Of a stretch of 64,000 nucleotides of DNA, positions 22,452 to 34,099 are shown piece after piece. The position numbers were made by a program, and so were the translations under genes. The number at the start of each line of letters is the position of its first letter. The stretch's first letter is position 1. The notes below the pieces were generated by a model. That model saw only the letters and a list, made by a program, of their open reading frames with translations. It was not told the origin of the DNA and ran no database searches. Source of the DNA: Callorhinus ursinus (lineage: Eukaryota; Chordata; Mammalia; Carnivora; Otariidae); NCBI RefSeq assembly GCF_003265705.1, contig NW_020312848.1, positions 58,934,801-58,998,800 of the forward strand, in the 5' to 3' direction.

Positions 22452-22501
22452 CTTGTGGTAAGTTTGAGCTTTGGAACTTGTAATAAGTTTGAGCTTTGGA
22501 A
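22452..22501. repeat. 25-bp tandem duplication
   Basis: The unit 'cttgtRRtaagtttgagctttggaa' is repeated twice, with two substitutions in the 'cttgtgg'/'cttgtaa' part. The 18-bp core TAAGTTTGAGCTTTGGAA is identical at 22459-22476 and 22484-22501. Confidence 0.85.
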
Positions 22502-22548
22502 TAGCCATAACTAGACTTAGTGAACTAGACTCTTAAAATAGGAATCAC

Positions 22549-22799
22549 CCTGGGACGCCTGGGTGGCTCAGTCGGTTAAGGATCTGCCTTCGGCTCAGCT
22601 CATGATCCCAGTGCCCTGGGATCGAGTCCCGCATCAGGCTCCTTGCTCAGCAGGGAGCCTGCTTCTCCCTCTGCCTGCAGCTCCCGCTGCTTGTACCCTT
22701 GCTCACTCTCTCTCGCTCACTCTCGCCCACGCTCTCTCTCTCTAACAAATAAATAAATAAAAGTATTAAAAAAATAAAAAAATAAAAAATATATATATA
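22549..22799 (+). mobile_element. Can-SINE with perfect 14-bp TSD
   Basis: A full-length young-type copy: 'gggacgcctgggtggctcag', intact B box 'gggatcgagtccc', long CT-rich region (22665-22742), and an extended AT tail to 22799. AAAATAGGAATCAC is identical at 22535-22548 and 22800-22813. Confidence 0.97.
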
Positions 22800-22813
22800 A
22801 AAATAGGAATCAC

Positions 22814-23310
22814 GCATATAGCATACAGAATGCTATAAACAATGGGAAATCCAAACTGGAAATAATGGTAAATTTGTAAAAACAAGTGGTGACATTTAGG
22901 GAGACATTTAGGACCAGCTCTGGCCTTGGTTCTGGGAATCCACACGAAGCTGGAAACCACAAGAAGGAGTTCGTAGGAGATGACAAAGAGTTGTGAACAG
23001 TTCATAAATAGGGACCCGGAAACAGAGCCAACATGAAATCCAGCTGTGATAGACGATGATGGAGTGCACTGATAGCCAGGATAACTGTAGACTCACCCCA
23101 GAATGTGGAACTTTCCAGTCACGAACAGCCCTGGGAGCCTGCACAGGACCAGCACACAGCCCCAGTGTTAGGTGTGGAGGAAATGCCAAGCTGCACTACC
23201 CAGAGGAGTTCCTGCTTCTGAGGTCCATGTGAGAGCTAGGTATGGAGCTTGTGAATGTGCTGGTGGTTGATGGACTGTGATCCAAAGCAACAATGGGTTT
23301 AGCTTAATTT
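22814..23310. other. Unassigned DNA
   Basis: The sequence is slightly GC-richer than the surroundings. Two overlapping minus-strand frames (22766-23005, 22908-23189) have no recognisable protein features. No repeat is identified. Confidence 0.35.
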
Positions 23311-23325
23311 AAAGCACTCAACCTC

Positions 23326-23525
23326 AGGGCACCTGGGTGGCTCAGTCGGTTAAATATCTGACTCTTGATTTTGGCTCAGATCATGATCTTAGGATTGTGA
23401 AATCGAGCCCTGCATTGGGCTCCGTGCTGGGCTTGGAGACTGCTTATCTCTCCCTCTCCCTCCGCCTCCCACTTGTGCTATCTCTCTCTCTCTAAAAAAA
23501 TAATAAAATAAAAAATTTTTTTAAA
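23326..23525 (+). mobile_element. Can-SINE with imperfect TSD
   Basis: Head 'gggcacctgggtggctcagt', B-box region, CT tract (23448-23493), and tail 'taaaaaaataataaaat' are present. The flanks AAAGCACTCAACCTC (23311-23325) and AAAGTGACTTAACCTC (23526-23541) are a diverged duplication. Confidence 0.95.
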
Positions 23526-23684
23526 AAAGTGACTTAACCTCTGTGCTTATGGCCACTCTCACAGGGAATGAAGTGTCTGGTGACAGCAACAAAAAGCATC
23601 AGTAAAGGAAGGCATCTAGATCAGGATTCATGACTCAGGGTCTCTGTGCTTTTTCTAATGGAAAGACTCTCCGCTGTGATCATT

Positions 23685-23890
23685 TGGCTGAAGTCTTTCT
23701 AATCATTGAGAATGCTGCTCAAGTGCCGTCTCTTCAAAAAGGCCTCCTCTGATCACCCATCTAATTAATACTTCCTCTTTCTTCTACCCTGTTATTCCTG
23801 TATCAGGATAGCACATGTCACTCAAACACCAACTCATGCTTAGAGGTAATATAAGTTCTTCATTATGTCTATAATTAACCTGGCCTCCTT
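23685..23890 (+). mobile_element. L2 LINE fragment
   Basis: 'atgctgctcaagtgccgtctcttcaaaaaggcctcctctgatcacc' matches the conserved L2 3' phrase about a 'tgaagccttccctga' segment. The following pyrimidine-rich text is compatible, but the L2 terminus is not clear. Confidence 0.5.
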
Positions 23891-25034
23891 CATGTGTACT
23901 CTGTGCACCGGTTAACGAGGAAAAATAAAAACTTTTCATCCAATCCAAAGTGTTTTTTAAATTTAATTTGATAACGTAACAGCGTGGAGGAATATTCGGC
24001 TCCCATGGATGAAATGCTTAGTCTCTTAGCTATTTTCCCCTCATCTTCGTTCCCTCCCCAAGCTAGTCACTGAAGATACTGGGGGAGAGAGGAGGCTTTG
24101 TGACCATGTGCTGAGAAGGGAGATTCAGGATCCCTGGGAGCAGTCCTCTGCCCCTGGAGACTTCAGGGTAGCACTGTTGATCCAAACAGTTGCTGCTTGT
24201 CCTGCTGTTCTTCTGACGGAAACCTGAAGTCATGTAACTTGTGATGTGGCCTAATGAGGCGCCTTGCCTGTGTCCTACCTGTCACTGCGTCACTCTGATC
24301 TTGTTGATTTTCTTGTCAGCATGGGCAACACACAGTCTTTTTTACAAAGCTACTTACCCCCACTCTTTTCTGTAGTGCCCACCTCCCGTAAATTCCCTAG
24401 TCATGGTGTCTGGGTAGGGGCCATGGACTCCATCCACATGGGAACTCAAGTCCCCCAGTGCCTGGCCATTATGCTCCACCAAGTTCATAGGAAGGCATCA
24501 GAGGTGCACGTGGGGTCATTCATTTCAGAGTCCTCAGTGAGGAATAGAAGCATGAGTGTTCTCTGCCCTTGCTGCTTCCCTCAGCTATCCAAAAGCACTG
24601 ACTACCATCTCAGCATCTCAGCACCGGAGAGCTTAATCTAGTTTCTCCAGGAAAGGAGGGTAGAAGATGTTGAGGTCATGAGCTTCCCTACATATTCTCA
24701 TTCTAGTCCTTGCCAAGCGGGACTCCTCTCCTCAAGGCCTTCGTTTTTGACCCTTAAGGACCTGGCTTTAGACACCAAAACTGAGCACTGTGCCTTTCAC
24801 TTCATGAGAATTGTTGCTATAAGAAATGCCAATCCCTTTCAGACATTTTTATTCAGGAAAGTCTTAATGTTAGAAAGGCAAAGGAGAAAAAGGGGATTAA
24901 GCGTTTTTAAACATTACACCCTTAAAAAGCAAGAGGTAATTCTATTTCTATCCTTTTCTTTAATTTAGCTCTAAAAGTTGTACATAAGTAGATAGGGATA
25001 TACTCTAGTCTATATCAGGGGAAAAGATAAAGTT
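23891..25034. other. Unassigned DNA, locally GC-richer
   Basis: Between 24000 and 24700 base composition rises and a 125-codon plus frame (24264-24641) is open. Its translation has no domain, signal sequence or repeat pattern I recognise. It could be a chance frame or a decayed element. Confidence 0.35.
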
Positions 25035-25375
25035 AACTGACATTTGTGGAGTGACTGCTATGTGCAAAGTACTTCTCTTTACCCTTTTATTTCCTCCTCC
25101 CTTAAATAGGGATCTTCATAATCATCTTGCATAATGCTTGCTATGCAGAAGGCTAAATGCTCTCTCCATTTCCTTCAAATTATTTGCAACTTAAAATTTG
25201 CATAATTTTTCAAAATTAGAAAGCCTTTTTATTTACATTTTCTGTATCAGCTCCTCACACCAGTCCTGGTGTTGTGGAGGAAGGTCATTAGTAACTGTTT
25301 TGGAGGTGGAAACTGAGGTTCCCAGAGCTCAAGTAACTGGTTCCAGTGTCAAGTAACAGAGCGTGAATTGACAAA
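25035..25375 (-). mobile_element. MIR SINE, inverted, possibly interrupted
   Basis: The 3' block in reverse complement (25035-25130, 'gagtgactgctatgtgcaaagtacttctc') and the core block (25290-25375, 'gaggtggaaactgaggttcccagagctcaagtaactgg') are in the expected order. They are separated by about 120 bp more than usual. This is either one MIR with an insertion or two fragments. Confidence 0.55.
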
Positions 25376-25834
25376 TAGAATTCATGGAGGAAAAGTCATT
25401 CTGCTCTTCGCTTCCAGGTTTTCTCTCATGTTTAATGATCATATGCTAATATAGCTTTACAGTAAGAGACAGAATATTTAATGTGCTTACATATAGATTG
25501 TGTAAGCTGTGACCATGTAACCTTGCTGAATGCTAAGTTAACAGAAATCTAACCAACTCAGTTAAATTTGGTTAAAATTAAGAACAAAGAGACAAAATTC
25601 GATCAAGTTCCTGCTAAATCAAATACCAGTGTCTCAGATCGTATGCTGAAAATTGCCAGAAAACAGTAATGGGAAAGTGGACAATGCACCAGGTTTCTAA
25701 GGTGAATACTCATCATCATAACCAACCCTGAGAAAGGCTTTTTCATTCCATTAGAAAAGAATAGTAATCATTTTGAGAAAACAGTTGCTTTATTAATGGT
25801 AACCTTTTAAAGCTTCCATGAGGCCTGGCTACGA

Positions 25835-26245
25835 GTGCACAGACCCTGGAGAGAAATTAACCCAGTTCAAATCTCAGTACCATTTCCCACTTGCGTGACA
25901 ACAGGCAAGTCACTAAACCTTCAACACCTCAGTTTTCTCATCTGCATCCATAGTTCCTATCTGACGGGGTTGTTGTGAGGTTTAAACACATAAACCAACT
26001 TAAACAGTGTCTGGGGGCATGCCTGGGTGGCTCAGTTGGTTAAGCGTCTGCCTTTGGCTCAGGTCATGATCTCAGGGTCCTGGGATTGAGTCCCATGTTA
26101 GGCTCCCTGCTGAGCAGGGAGCCTGCTTCTCCCTCTCTGTCTCCCCCCACCCACCCCACTCGTTCTCTCTCTCTCTCTCAAATAAATAAAATATTTAAAA
26201 TAAACAGTGTCTGGAATGGAGCAAGAAACTTCCAGCTATTACTAG
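25835..26245 (+). mobile_element. MIR SINE split by a Can-SINE
   Basis: MIR blocks 'cacagaccctggagagaaat', 'cttgcgtgacaacaggcaagtcactaaacc', 'cagttttctcatctgcatcc' and 'gacggggttgttgtgaggtttaaacac' run to 26014. The MIR 3' end resumes after the SINE as 'ggaatggagcaagaaacttccagctattactag' (to 26245). Confidence 0.8.
26015..26200 (+). mobile_element. Can-SINE nested in a MIR, 14-bp TSD
   Basis: Head 'gggcatgcctgggtggctcag', CT region (26122-26180) and short tail are present. TAAACAGTGTCTGG is identical at 26001-26014 and 26201-26214 and belongs to the host MIR. The final GG of the first copy may overlap the element's own first bases. Confidence 0.96.
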
Positions 26246-26362
26246 AGGGTAAGCTCCTGAAACCAGAGATTCTTGTCTGCTTTCTTCACTATTGTAATTC
26301 CAGAGTCTATAAGAGTACTAGGCCTAGAAAGCTACTTTTAAATATATGTCAATGAAATGAAT
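26243..26362 (+). mobile_element. L2 LINE 3'-end fragment
   Basis: 'gagggtaagctcctgaaaccagagattcttgtctgctttcttcactattgtaattccagagtc' and the end 'atatatgtcaatgaaatgaatac' follow the L2 terminus (a 'tgaatgaatga'-type end). Confidence 0.6.
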
Positions 26363-27686
26363 ACTTACCATTTAACCAAATAAGCAAACTAGACAACATG
26401 AAGTTAACCAGCCCACCCCATTCTATTGATATCATGAACTCTCTAAGTCAGTTAATACTTTAGACTTGACCTTCCCTTATTCCTATTAAATTGTTGTTTT
26501 TCTACTATATGACATGTGTATATGTGTGTCTGTGTGGGAAGGGAAAGAGAGGGTAGGAAGGAAAAGTGCTTTTATACCTAACCTCACTAGTTTTATTCTT
26601 ATGCCTTTCAAAAAATCCATTATATCCTCTCTCTTTTGAAAAGAGATGTGTGCTAACTTATGTTAGAAAAAAATGCAACCTAATAAAATAGAAATAGGAA
26701 ATTACAACCAATAAAAGGAAAAGAAAGATATATCTAAACCATAAAGAGTAGTTGCTGTGTTTGAGCATCACAATGGACTACATTTTTTGCACAGCTCTTA
26801 ACCTTTCCAAATGCCAACCAACAGGGCTGGCCTCATCTCATGACTGAGGTGCTAAATTAGGTAGCCATCACCATGGGACGTTTTTGAGAAGTAGTTAGAT
26901 TGTACCATAGCCCCAGAATATTTCTCCCTCTGGCCTAGCATCAGTATATGAAATTAAGATACAGATGTAACAGCGACAGAATAGCTCAAATTTGTTTAGA
27001 AGAGCTCTTATTATATATGGTTGCTGTAAGCTACCTAGCTTAGTATATGCTAACAATCTTACTATGTCCTAAGTATCTGAGATGGGCATTTTGAACAGTG
27101 AAGCACCAAAAGATAAAATTTTAAGGGGAAAGAGAACTGCACAGAACTCTCTCCTGAAGTAGGTGGTCTGAGTAAGGCAGTGCAGTCAAACATGCCAGAC
27201 AAATTGGGGTGGCGTTTATCTGGAATTGAGTAAATTAGCATAATATAGAACCAGCTGAATAATTCAGCAACAGTTGTTGGATGTTTGGATTCCATACTTG
27301 TGAGACCAGCATGAATACCTATAATTATTACAAGACACGCAAATTGGAGTCAAAACTAGTAAGAGTTGCTTTCTTTATCAAAATACTGTTCACAAAACTC
27401 ATTTTATCTCTCATCACCAGCTTTTCCTCCCAAGTACTCAGAGTGGATTCTTTTATATGCTAACAATATATAACAATATAATAATAATAATAATAATAAT
27501 AATGTTCTTTTAATCATTTTTCATGCATCACATTAATTTTTCAACAATTTATAGCAAAAATTAATAAGAAATAGACCTTATAAAGTCAATTACATTATAA
27601 TCTCTGTGCTGACTCTTAGAATCACCCCTAAATGCAGCCCAAATGAGGTGTCCCAAAACATTTGTATTACCTAAAGTATGCTGCAG
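26363..27686. other. Unassigned DNA with an AAT microsatellite
   Basis: Apart from the microsatellite at 27478-27503 and a short TG-rich stretch near 26515-26535, nothing is recognised. Confidence 0.4.
27478..27503. repeat. (ATA)8-9 microsatellite
   Basis: About 8.7 uninterrupted trinucleotide units are preceded by 'taacaatata' duplications (27471-27480 and just upstream). Confidence 0.9.
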
Positions 27687-27783
27687 AGGCCCCTGGCTGG
27701 CTCAGGAGGTAGAGCACCAAGCCCTTGATCTTGGGTTTGGGAGTTCAAGCCCCATGTTGTGTGTAGAGATTACTTAAAAAGAT
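27687..27783 (+). mobile_element. Can-SINE, short form without CT-rich region
   Basis: 'ggcccctggctggctcagga', 'tagagcaccaagcccttgatc', 'gagttcaagccccatgttg' and 'agagattacttaaaaaga' give the short tRNA-derived subtype, as at 460. The tail is degraded and no clear duplication is found. Confidence 0.88.
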
Positions 27784-27799
27784 ATTCTAAGAATATAAA

Positions 27800-30032
27800 A
27801 AATTAAAAATTTTAAAACATGGTACAAACATAAAGACATAGTACTGTCATATTATATATGACACTTCTAAATTGTGCTTTTATCACTCATAAATTTTCAC
27901 TTATGTCACACATTTAAATGACCTTACATCACTCATAAATTATCACTTGGTCACCCTAGCTACTGCATTGATATCAATAATAAGTTCTGATGATTTTCAG
28001 ATAAAAAATACCTCAGCAATGAAGTAACATTTTCACTTTATTATAGGGATGTTACTGGAACCAAGTTCCGCTATGGTCTTCAGTTTTTCTTTATGCCAGA
28101 GGCCTATGGAAAGAGTGGAAATGAATTTATCCTCAACTTAGATAATGAATTATGAAAAAAGACTTATTTTCCTGATGTAATATGAAAAATAAAGAACTAT
28201 CAAAAATTGTTTAGAGCTCCGATGATCTGGGTGAAGATTTGTTTAAATCTTTTTTAATAATATAATTGTAGCTATAAGAAAAAAACTGAGTTAAAAAAAG
28301 CTTTACTAACAATTCATATTTCTGACTCAATAACAATTCCTTGTACTGGCCTCTGGCTATAATGTTTTCTATCAGACTCGAGAGACAGAATCTTTTATCT
28401 CTTTCTTAGACAAGCCAGGAAAATAACCATAGTGGAAATTTTATAATTATATCCAAGTAAAATAGAAGGAAACTTGATCCTCTCTAATTTAATAATGTAT
28501 TAAACCATTAATATTTTTCTCCCTCATTATGCATTTTTGTAGGAAGGATAGTACCTTAGAGTCTTCTCCTTGGTTCAAATGATAAAATCATTTGAATTTG
28601 ATACTAACCAGGGAAATAAGTATTTTCTGCATCTTTGCTGTAGGGAACAATTGAAACAAATGTATTGAAATTCATGACTCACACTTGACTACAGGCAATA
28701 TCAACTTAAAATTCAAGGCTGTAGTGTTGCAGATGTGTTGTGAGGCTTCTTGCATACAATTTCATCAATGAGAAACAAAAAGAAAAGCAAGACCTCATAA
28801 CTTTTTTCCTAAGAGGTTTATACTACATCCTATTAGAGTGAAAGTATTTTGATGTTTATTAGAAAAAATATAAATATATGTTAGAGATTCCTGTTTGTTT
28901 TCATTTCAAATACAGAACATACTCAGAGTTAAGGTAAAGTAATATTTCAGTTTTAATTATAGATTTAATAGGTCATTGTTATCTCCACTCAAATTTTACC
29001 AAAATATGTATTTGAACAGAATATTTTGATCATAAACACCTATATAACAATAAGGTTAAGGCAAAAATTATACTGAGTGTTTATAAAATATCAGCTCTCT
29101 TGCATAATAAAATTAACCTAATATTTTAAAAAGAGGTATGTTTTCAAACATCCAAATCTCTGTTGTATCAACTGATGGGAAGTGGTATTTTTTTTAGCTT
29201 GGTTTTGAAATACTTTTTCCTTTTAGTGAGTTTGTGAACTGAAAAGACAAGAAAGGAGTGTAAGCCTTTGCAGTTACAAAAGAACTAGAAGAAATGTATC
29301 TAACTACATTTTACTTCTTAAAACGAACCTGTAATGAACCTCAAAATAGCTATCATTTTCAACAGTAGTTACTTTTTATGGGAGAAGAATTTCAAGAAAT
29401 ATTTTAAAAATATATTCTGGTGTTTTTCCAGAGATTTCTAAAATGTTTATTCTGGTAATTCTCAGCATGTATTTTCTATCTGATATGTATAAATATTCCT
29501 CTAAAGGGAGAAAAAAATCAGAATACTCAAATATAGAAGGGATATGTAATCTAGAAATACATGGTAGTGATGGGCTGATACCTGCTCAAAACATAAACTT
29601 CTGCATTCAGTTATCAAGTGTTTTATTTATAAAAAGATTTTAAGGTTTAAAGTGATACAATTACCATGTTTTATATTAGACTCTTTGTCTAATATATTTC
29701 TTTGACCATATAGATCTGCTTTCATGTGGCGATTAGAGCAAGTTAAATATTTGACTGTAATTGGGTCTGTGCACATGCTAAATTCTCTTCTTCCGCCATA
29801 CAGAAGGAAGGTATTTTAACAGTAAGATCTGTGGATGACTGCAATATAGGAAGAGCTACATAATAGAAATTACAAAGCATTTGTAAATGCAAAATGTTCT
29901 TTTTTGATAAAGCATCATTTGAGAACTTTTGACCTATGTTGCCAAACCTCTAAGAGACATATGGTAGACACACAGTGTTCGTTAATGATAGAATAATGAT
30001 GGAATAACTTTTTTAAAAGATAGTTTTTTCAT
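27800..30032. other. 2.2 kb with no recognised repeat or gene
   Basis: It is strongly AT-rich. There is a local direct similarity 'catcactcataaatt.tcac' near 27883-27898 and 27928-27943. No coding frame or repeat family is recognised. Confidence 0.4.
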
Positions 30033-30043
30033 AAAATGACATG

Positions 30044-30263
30044 GACGAACCATGAGAGACTATGGACTCTGAAAAACAAACTGAGGGTTCTAGAGGGGAA
30101 GGGGGGTGGGAGGATGGGTTAGCCTGGTGATGGGTATTAAAGAGGGCACGTTCTGCGTGGAGCACTGGGTGTTATACGCAAACAATGAATCGTGGAACAC
30201 TACATCAAAAACTAATGATGTAATGTATGGTGATTAACATAACATAATAAAAAAAAGAGCAAA
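30044..30263 (+). mobile_element. LINE-1 3' end, severely 5'-truncated
   Basis: This matches the 3' untranslated region of the large L1 at 43714 in reverse complement: 'gaaccatgagagactatgga', 'ctgagggttctagaggggaa', 'cctggtgatgggtattaaag', 'gtgattaacataacataata', then an A-rich tail. The duplication AAAATGACATG flanks it at 30033-30043 and 30264-30274. It contains no coding sequence. Confidence 0.92.
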
Positions 30264-30274
30264 AAAATGACATG

Positions 30275-30999
30275 ATATAGGGATTTGTTTTAAAATACTT
30301 CAGAAAAATTGGGAGAGAGTAGTTAGAGTAAATGGGGCAAAAATCATGAAAACTTATGAATTTGAAAATTTTATGAGGGTTTGGTTTATTTTTCTCTACA
30401 TTTCTGTTTAATTTTTTCATAGTAAAGTTTTTTTAGAAGATGTATTTTAAGTTGCCATTAAAATTCATAAATTGATAATATGTAAGCATTTGTCATATTT
30501 GAAATCCAATTTAATTTTCTTATCTCTGTACTAATTCTAACATTACTAGCTTCAGAATTATATGAGGAAAGTATGTCTTGAGTTCTTTCTGGTCATTAAA
30601 ATATACTTTTTGTGACATTTTTTGGATACCTAAAAAATGGTGCCTTGAAAGCTCTTAGAAATCTATAAGATAAAAAAAATCTTTTCTTACTTTTAAAGGC
30701 CAAATTGATTTTTTTTTCACATTCACATACATTTCCCATCCCACAGAGCATCTAAACTTGCAGTCCATACTCTATTCGAATTAGTTCTAAATGTGAATCT
30801 AGGGAACCTTGAAATCAGTCTCTCATCATATTTTTCAAGTTTATCTATAAACTTATCTGTAACTGCTCTTCTCTCAGAAGTAATCACTAGATAAATTAAT
30901 TGCATTAATTAAGCTATACAGCTAATATAATTAAGTCTAATTGGTGAATCTTGCTAAACTTGAAACTACCATAGTCATTAGAGTAGTGAAGCTTGGTTG
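30275..30999. other. Unassigned AT-rich DNA
   Basis: No repeat or gene is recognised. Minus-strand frames at 30205-30420 and 30723-30905 show no features. Confidence 0.4.
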
Positions 31000-31260
31000 C
31001 CTACTTGAAAATCCATTCTTCCTTCTCCTTTACCTTATTCACAACGGCCTTGTACCCAACTAAAAAACACATTTCACAAACTCCCTTGCAGCTGTGTTTT
31101 GAGAAACAAAAGTTAGGAAACACATCCAGGAAGTCTTTTTAAAGAGAGAGAGGATGTCCTTCTCTTTATTCTTTTCCTGCTTCTCTGAAGGTAGACCAGA
31201 TGCCTCCAGCTCAAGCTGCCATTGAGGATCATATACTATATCCTAAGAATTTGATTTTAT
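31000..31260 (+). mobile_element. Old interspersed repeat, family not named
   Basis: 'acaaactcccttgcagctgtg', 'aaacacatccaggaagtctttttaaagagagagagg', 'ttcctgcttctctg' and 'agctcaagctgccattgaggatcat' match a widespread mammalian repeat whose other copy here is 60180-60640. That copy has 'tttcttgcagttaggtgtgacc'. I recall it as LTR- or DNA-transposon-derived but cannot name it. Confidence 0.45.
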
Positions 31261-31267
31261 TTATGAT

Positions 31268-31445
31268 AATAATCATTGCTAACATTTATTAAATATTTGT
31301 TATCTTCATTTAACAGGCAAAAAACCAAGACTTGGCAAGGTTAAGTGGCTTGAGAAAGTTCACAGTTTCTGAGAGGTAGAGCTGAGATGCAAACCTAGGG
31401 CTCCCTGACTTGAAAGCTTAGATTCTCAACCCCTGTGCTGTAGGA
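31268..31445 (-). mobile_element. MIR SINE, inverted
   Basis: 'catttattaaatatttgttatcttcatttaacaggc', 'gacttggcaaggttaagtggcttgagaaagttcacag', 'agctgagatgcaaacctagggctccctgac' and 'tcaacccctgtgctgta' give a near-complete reverse MIR. Confidence 0.8.
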
Positions 31446-33233
31446 CTTTTGACATAAAGGCTTTATATTTTATTTAAGGATTGGTTTTAAAAAAATCATA
31501 ATTACCCTTTTTTACTGACACTATCAGAGACTTTAAGAAGAATGTAGTGTTGGTATCAGGTCTTGAAAGGTTGTGGCTTTCAACAAAGAGAGTTTTGAGG
31601 ACAGAAACACAAGAAAAGGGAAACATGATGATTTAGAATTTCCGCTATTGTCTTTGAGATTCCAGAATGACAACCAGGAGGAAATACTAAACAGGCAATT
31701 GGAACACAAGTCTGGGTCCTTCAGCTTTTTAAAAAAAGTTGGAGCTAGACATAGAAATTTGCAAGTCATTTGCATGTAAGTGATAGGTAAAACAATAGAA
31801 ATATCTGAGATTATCTGAAAAGAGAAATAGGAAGCTAAAAAATAAGGCTGATGAAGGATTCCTGAAAATATTTGCCTTTAGAAAGAAAAGGAAATAAAGA
31901 AGGTAGCAGTGGCAACTGAGAGAATTCATCCCAATGAGAAAGGAAAATCAGGAGGCTGATGTGTCAAAGCAAGCAAGGGTTAGAAATGGAAGAAAGAAAC
32001 AGTAGTAGAAAATGCTACAGATACATTCAATAGGGCAAGGATCCAGAAAGTGAAAATTAGAAAGGGACTGGTAACCCTGAAGAAAGCAACTTCAGGCAAC
32101 TAACATAATGAAAGACTGTGTCAGATTAATAAGTAAATATAAGGTGAAGAATTAGACACGCCAAGTATAGAATAGTTTCTAGAAGTTTGACAAGACAGGG
32201 GAGAATGGTTATGTGGAGGTACCTGAGTGGGAAGAACCAGAGAAGATTCTTTTGTTGTTATTGTTTTTGCTTTGCTTTGTAAAATTTATCATGGAAGAAT
32301 TTGAGTATGTGATAGTGGAAGAGAAAAACCTAGGCAAACAAACAAACAAAAAAGAACGTGAAGATAAAGACAAATAAAAGATTCATGAGAAGCAAGATCC
32401 TAGGAGACACAGGAACAGAAAACCTCGGTAAACCTGGAGGGAGGTGAGTTTTAGAAATAAGGAGGAAATCCTGTCTTGGAGAAAGGAAATGAGGGCAAGG
32501 CTGGCGAGCATGGAGGACACGCGGATGTGACTGTCACAAATCTATTTCGTTTTGAGTAATTATTGTGACTGTCACCTACTCCTTTGTTTCCTCTTCTAGA
32601 TTTGGAAAGAGCTTTAGATAGAGCTAACCCAAGACTTCAGGGTGGTGGACAGGTGTCTTTTGTCTTCTATTCTTGATGCCTCCCATTGTGGAGTTATTTT
32701 CCATAATTATATAAAGGCTGTACATTTACTTTCTATTATGCAGATATGGAATCTATTTCATTACACAGATAAGAGGAGAAATATCCATCTCCAAAAAGCA
32801 ACAAATTTCTTATATGGAATGTATTTCAATGTATGTTGAAATACATTTTAACAAATATCTTTTTTCTCTAAGATTAAAAAGGTTGTTTTCAACATTCCCG
32901 CTTAAACTTGCTTATTACACCTTTTAATACTTTTTCTACTCCGAGTGCTTTTATTTTTGCTAATTGTTTTTTATGTAACATATCAAATATATAATACAGA
33001 GTTCTTGCAGAACCTCCCTACCATTTATGGGACCCCTCATTTTATTTTAAAAACTTAACAAGGTTTTACTGTTTAACAAAAAAAAAGCTATCAAAATGAG
33101 AGCTTTTTACCCTTTGTATATTTTTTTCTTTGTAATAAAATAAGTTATACACACACCTGTACATACACTATTTCTAAGATCCAGGTTTATATGCATTATA
33201 TCTAACTATATATGTGCACGCATTACAAATATG
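31446..33233. other. Possible old repeat plus unassigned DNA
   Basis: The purine-rich stretch at 31560-32500 ('caggcaattggaacacaagtctggg', 'tttgcaagtcatttgcatg', 'aaatgctacagatacattcaatagggcaaggatc') resembles an old multi-kilobase mammalian repeat that I cannot name. The rest, to the AT-rich tandem repeat, is unassigned. Confidence 0.3.
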
Positions 33234-33420
33234 TTTACATATGTAAATATTTTATAATTATACACATATTTTGTATAAATATATACCATATGTGTTTATA
33301 TATACATAAAAATATTTACATATGTAAATATTTTATATTTATACATAAATATATTTTGTATAAATATATACTGTATGTGTTTATATATAAAATATATACC
33401 ATATGTGTTTATATACATAT
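33234..33420. repeat. AT-rich tandem repeat, about 81-bp unit
   Basis: Unit 1 (33234-33314) and unit 2 (33315-about 33397) share 'tttacatatgtaaatatttta', 'tattttgtataaatatata' and 'tatgtgtttatatata'. A partial third unit ends near 33420. Unit 2 has a few inserted and substituted bases. The repeat is rich in inverted symmetry. The 78-codon frame across it is a by-product. Confidence 0.85.
33309..33334. repeat. 26-bp perfect AT-rich palindrome
   Basis: Arms of 13 bases meet at the centre of CATATG (AAAATATTTACAT and its complement). It sits at the junction of the two tandem units, and the shorter palindrome TTTACATATGTAAA also occurs at 33234-33247. Confidence 0.9.
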
Positions 33421-34099
33421 AAACAAATTAAAAAATAAGTTTTATTAACATTTTAATCAACATTATAAAAACTTCTAATTTGTTAATGTTTTCATTTTTA
33501 GTTTTGGATGAACTAGAATTTGATCTTTTATTTAATATAATACTTAACAACCATTAACATTTTGTTACAGTAACTGGTATGTTTAGTATTATATTAATGA
33601 TGAAATGACTGAGGTGGTATTTTGGAATTATTTCTTCAACTTATAAAACTCTCATCTAACTATCAAATCTTAAAATGCCTAGAGTTCATTATCCTAGAGT
33701 AAAAAAAATCTCTATTGTCCCCTTGATAATGCCAAGAAGGACTTGACTCCATGGCAACATGAAATATCAAAGTGTAGGAATGGATATACAGTGCCTGCCT
33801 AGGAAACAGGACAAAGACATGACCATAGCTTTTCACAAAGCACAAAAGAGGAGAACAGTAGTCCTTGATTTGCTCAAAAGATTGACCTTGAGGTGTTTCA
33901 CAGAAGTCCTGCCTCTACTGGATTCTCTATGGATAAAACCATGTACTATGTATATGGAAGACCTAGAGAATTTTTTGTATGAAACAGGAAATATAGAAAA
34001 GCAAATTCGTAACAATTGCCACCTCATCCAAGAAGCTACCTTGACCATTCTTTCTAAAAGAGTAACTTGCAGAACTTTTACAATGTTTTATTATTTTCC
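33421..34099. other. Unassigned DNA with a 137-codon frame
   Basis: The plus frame 33759-34172 runs into the L2 fragment at its 3' end, which argues against a real exon. No domains are recognised. Confidence 0.4.

Noticed and set aside
24264..24641. 125-codon frame in GC-richer DNA, considered as a processed pseudogene
   Set aside because: No similarity to a known protein could be recognised, and there is no poly-A tail or target duplication around it.
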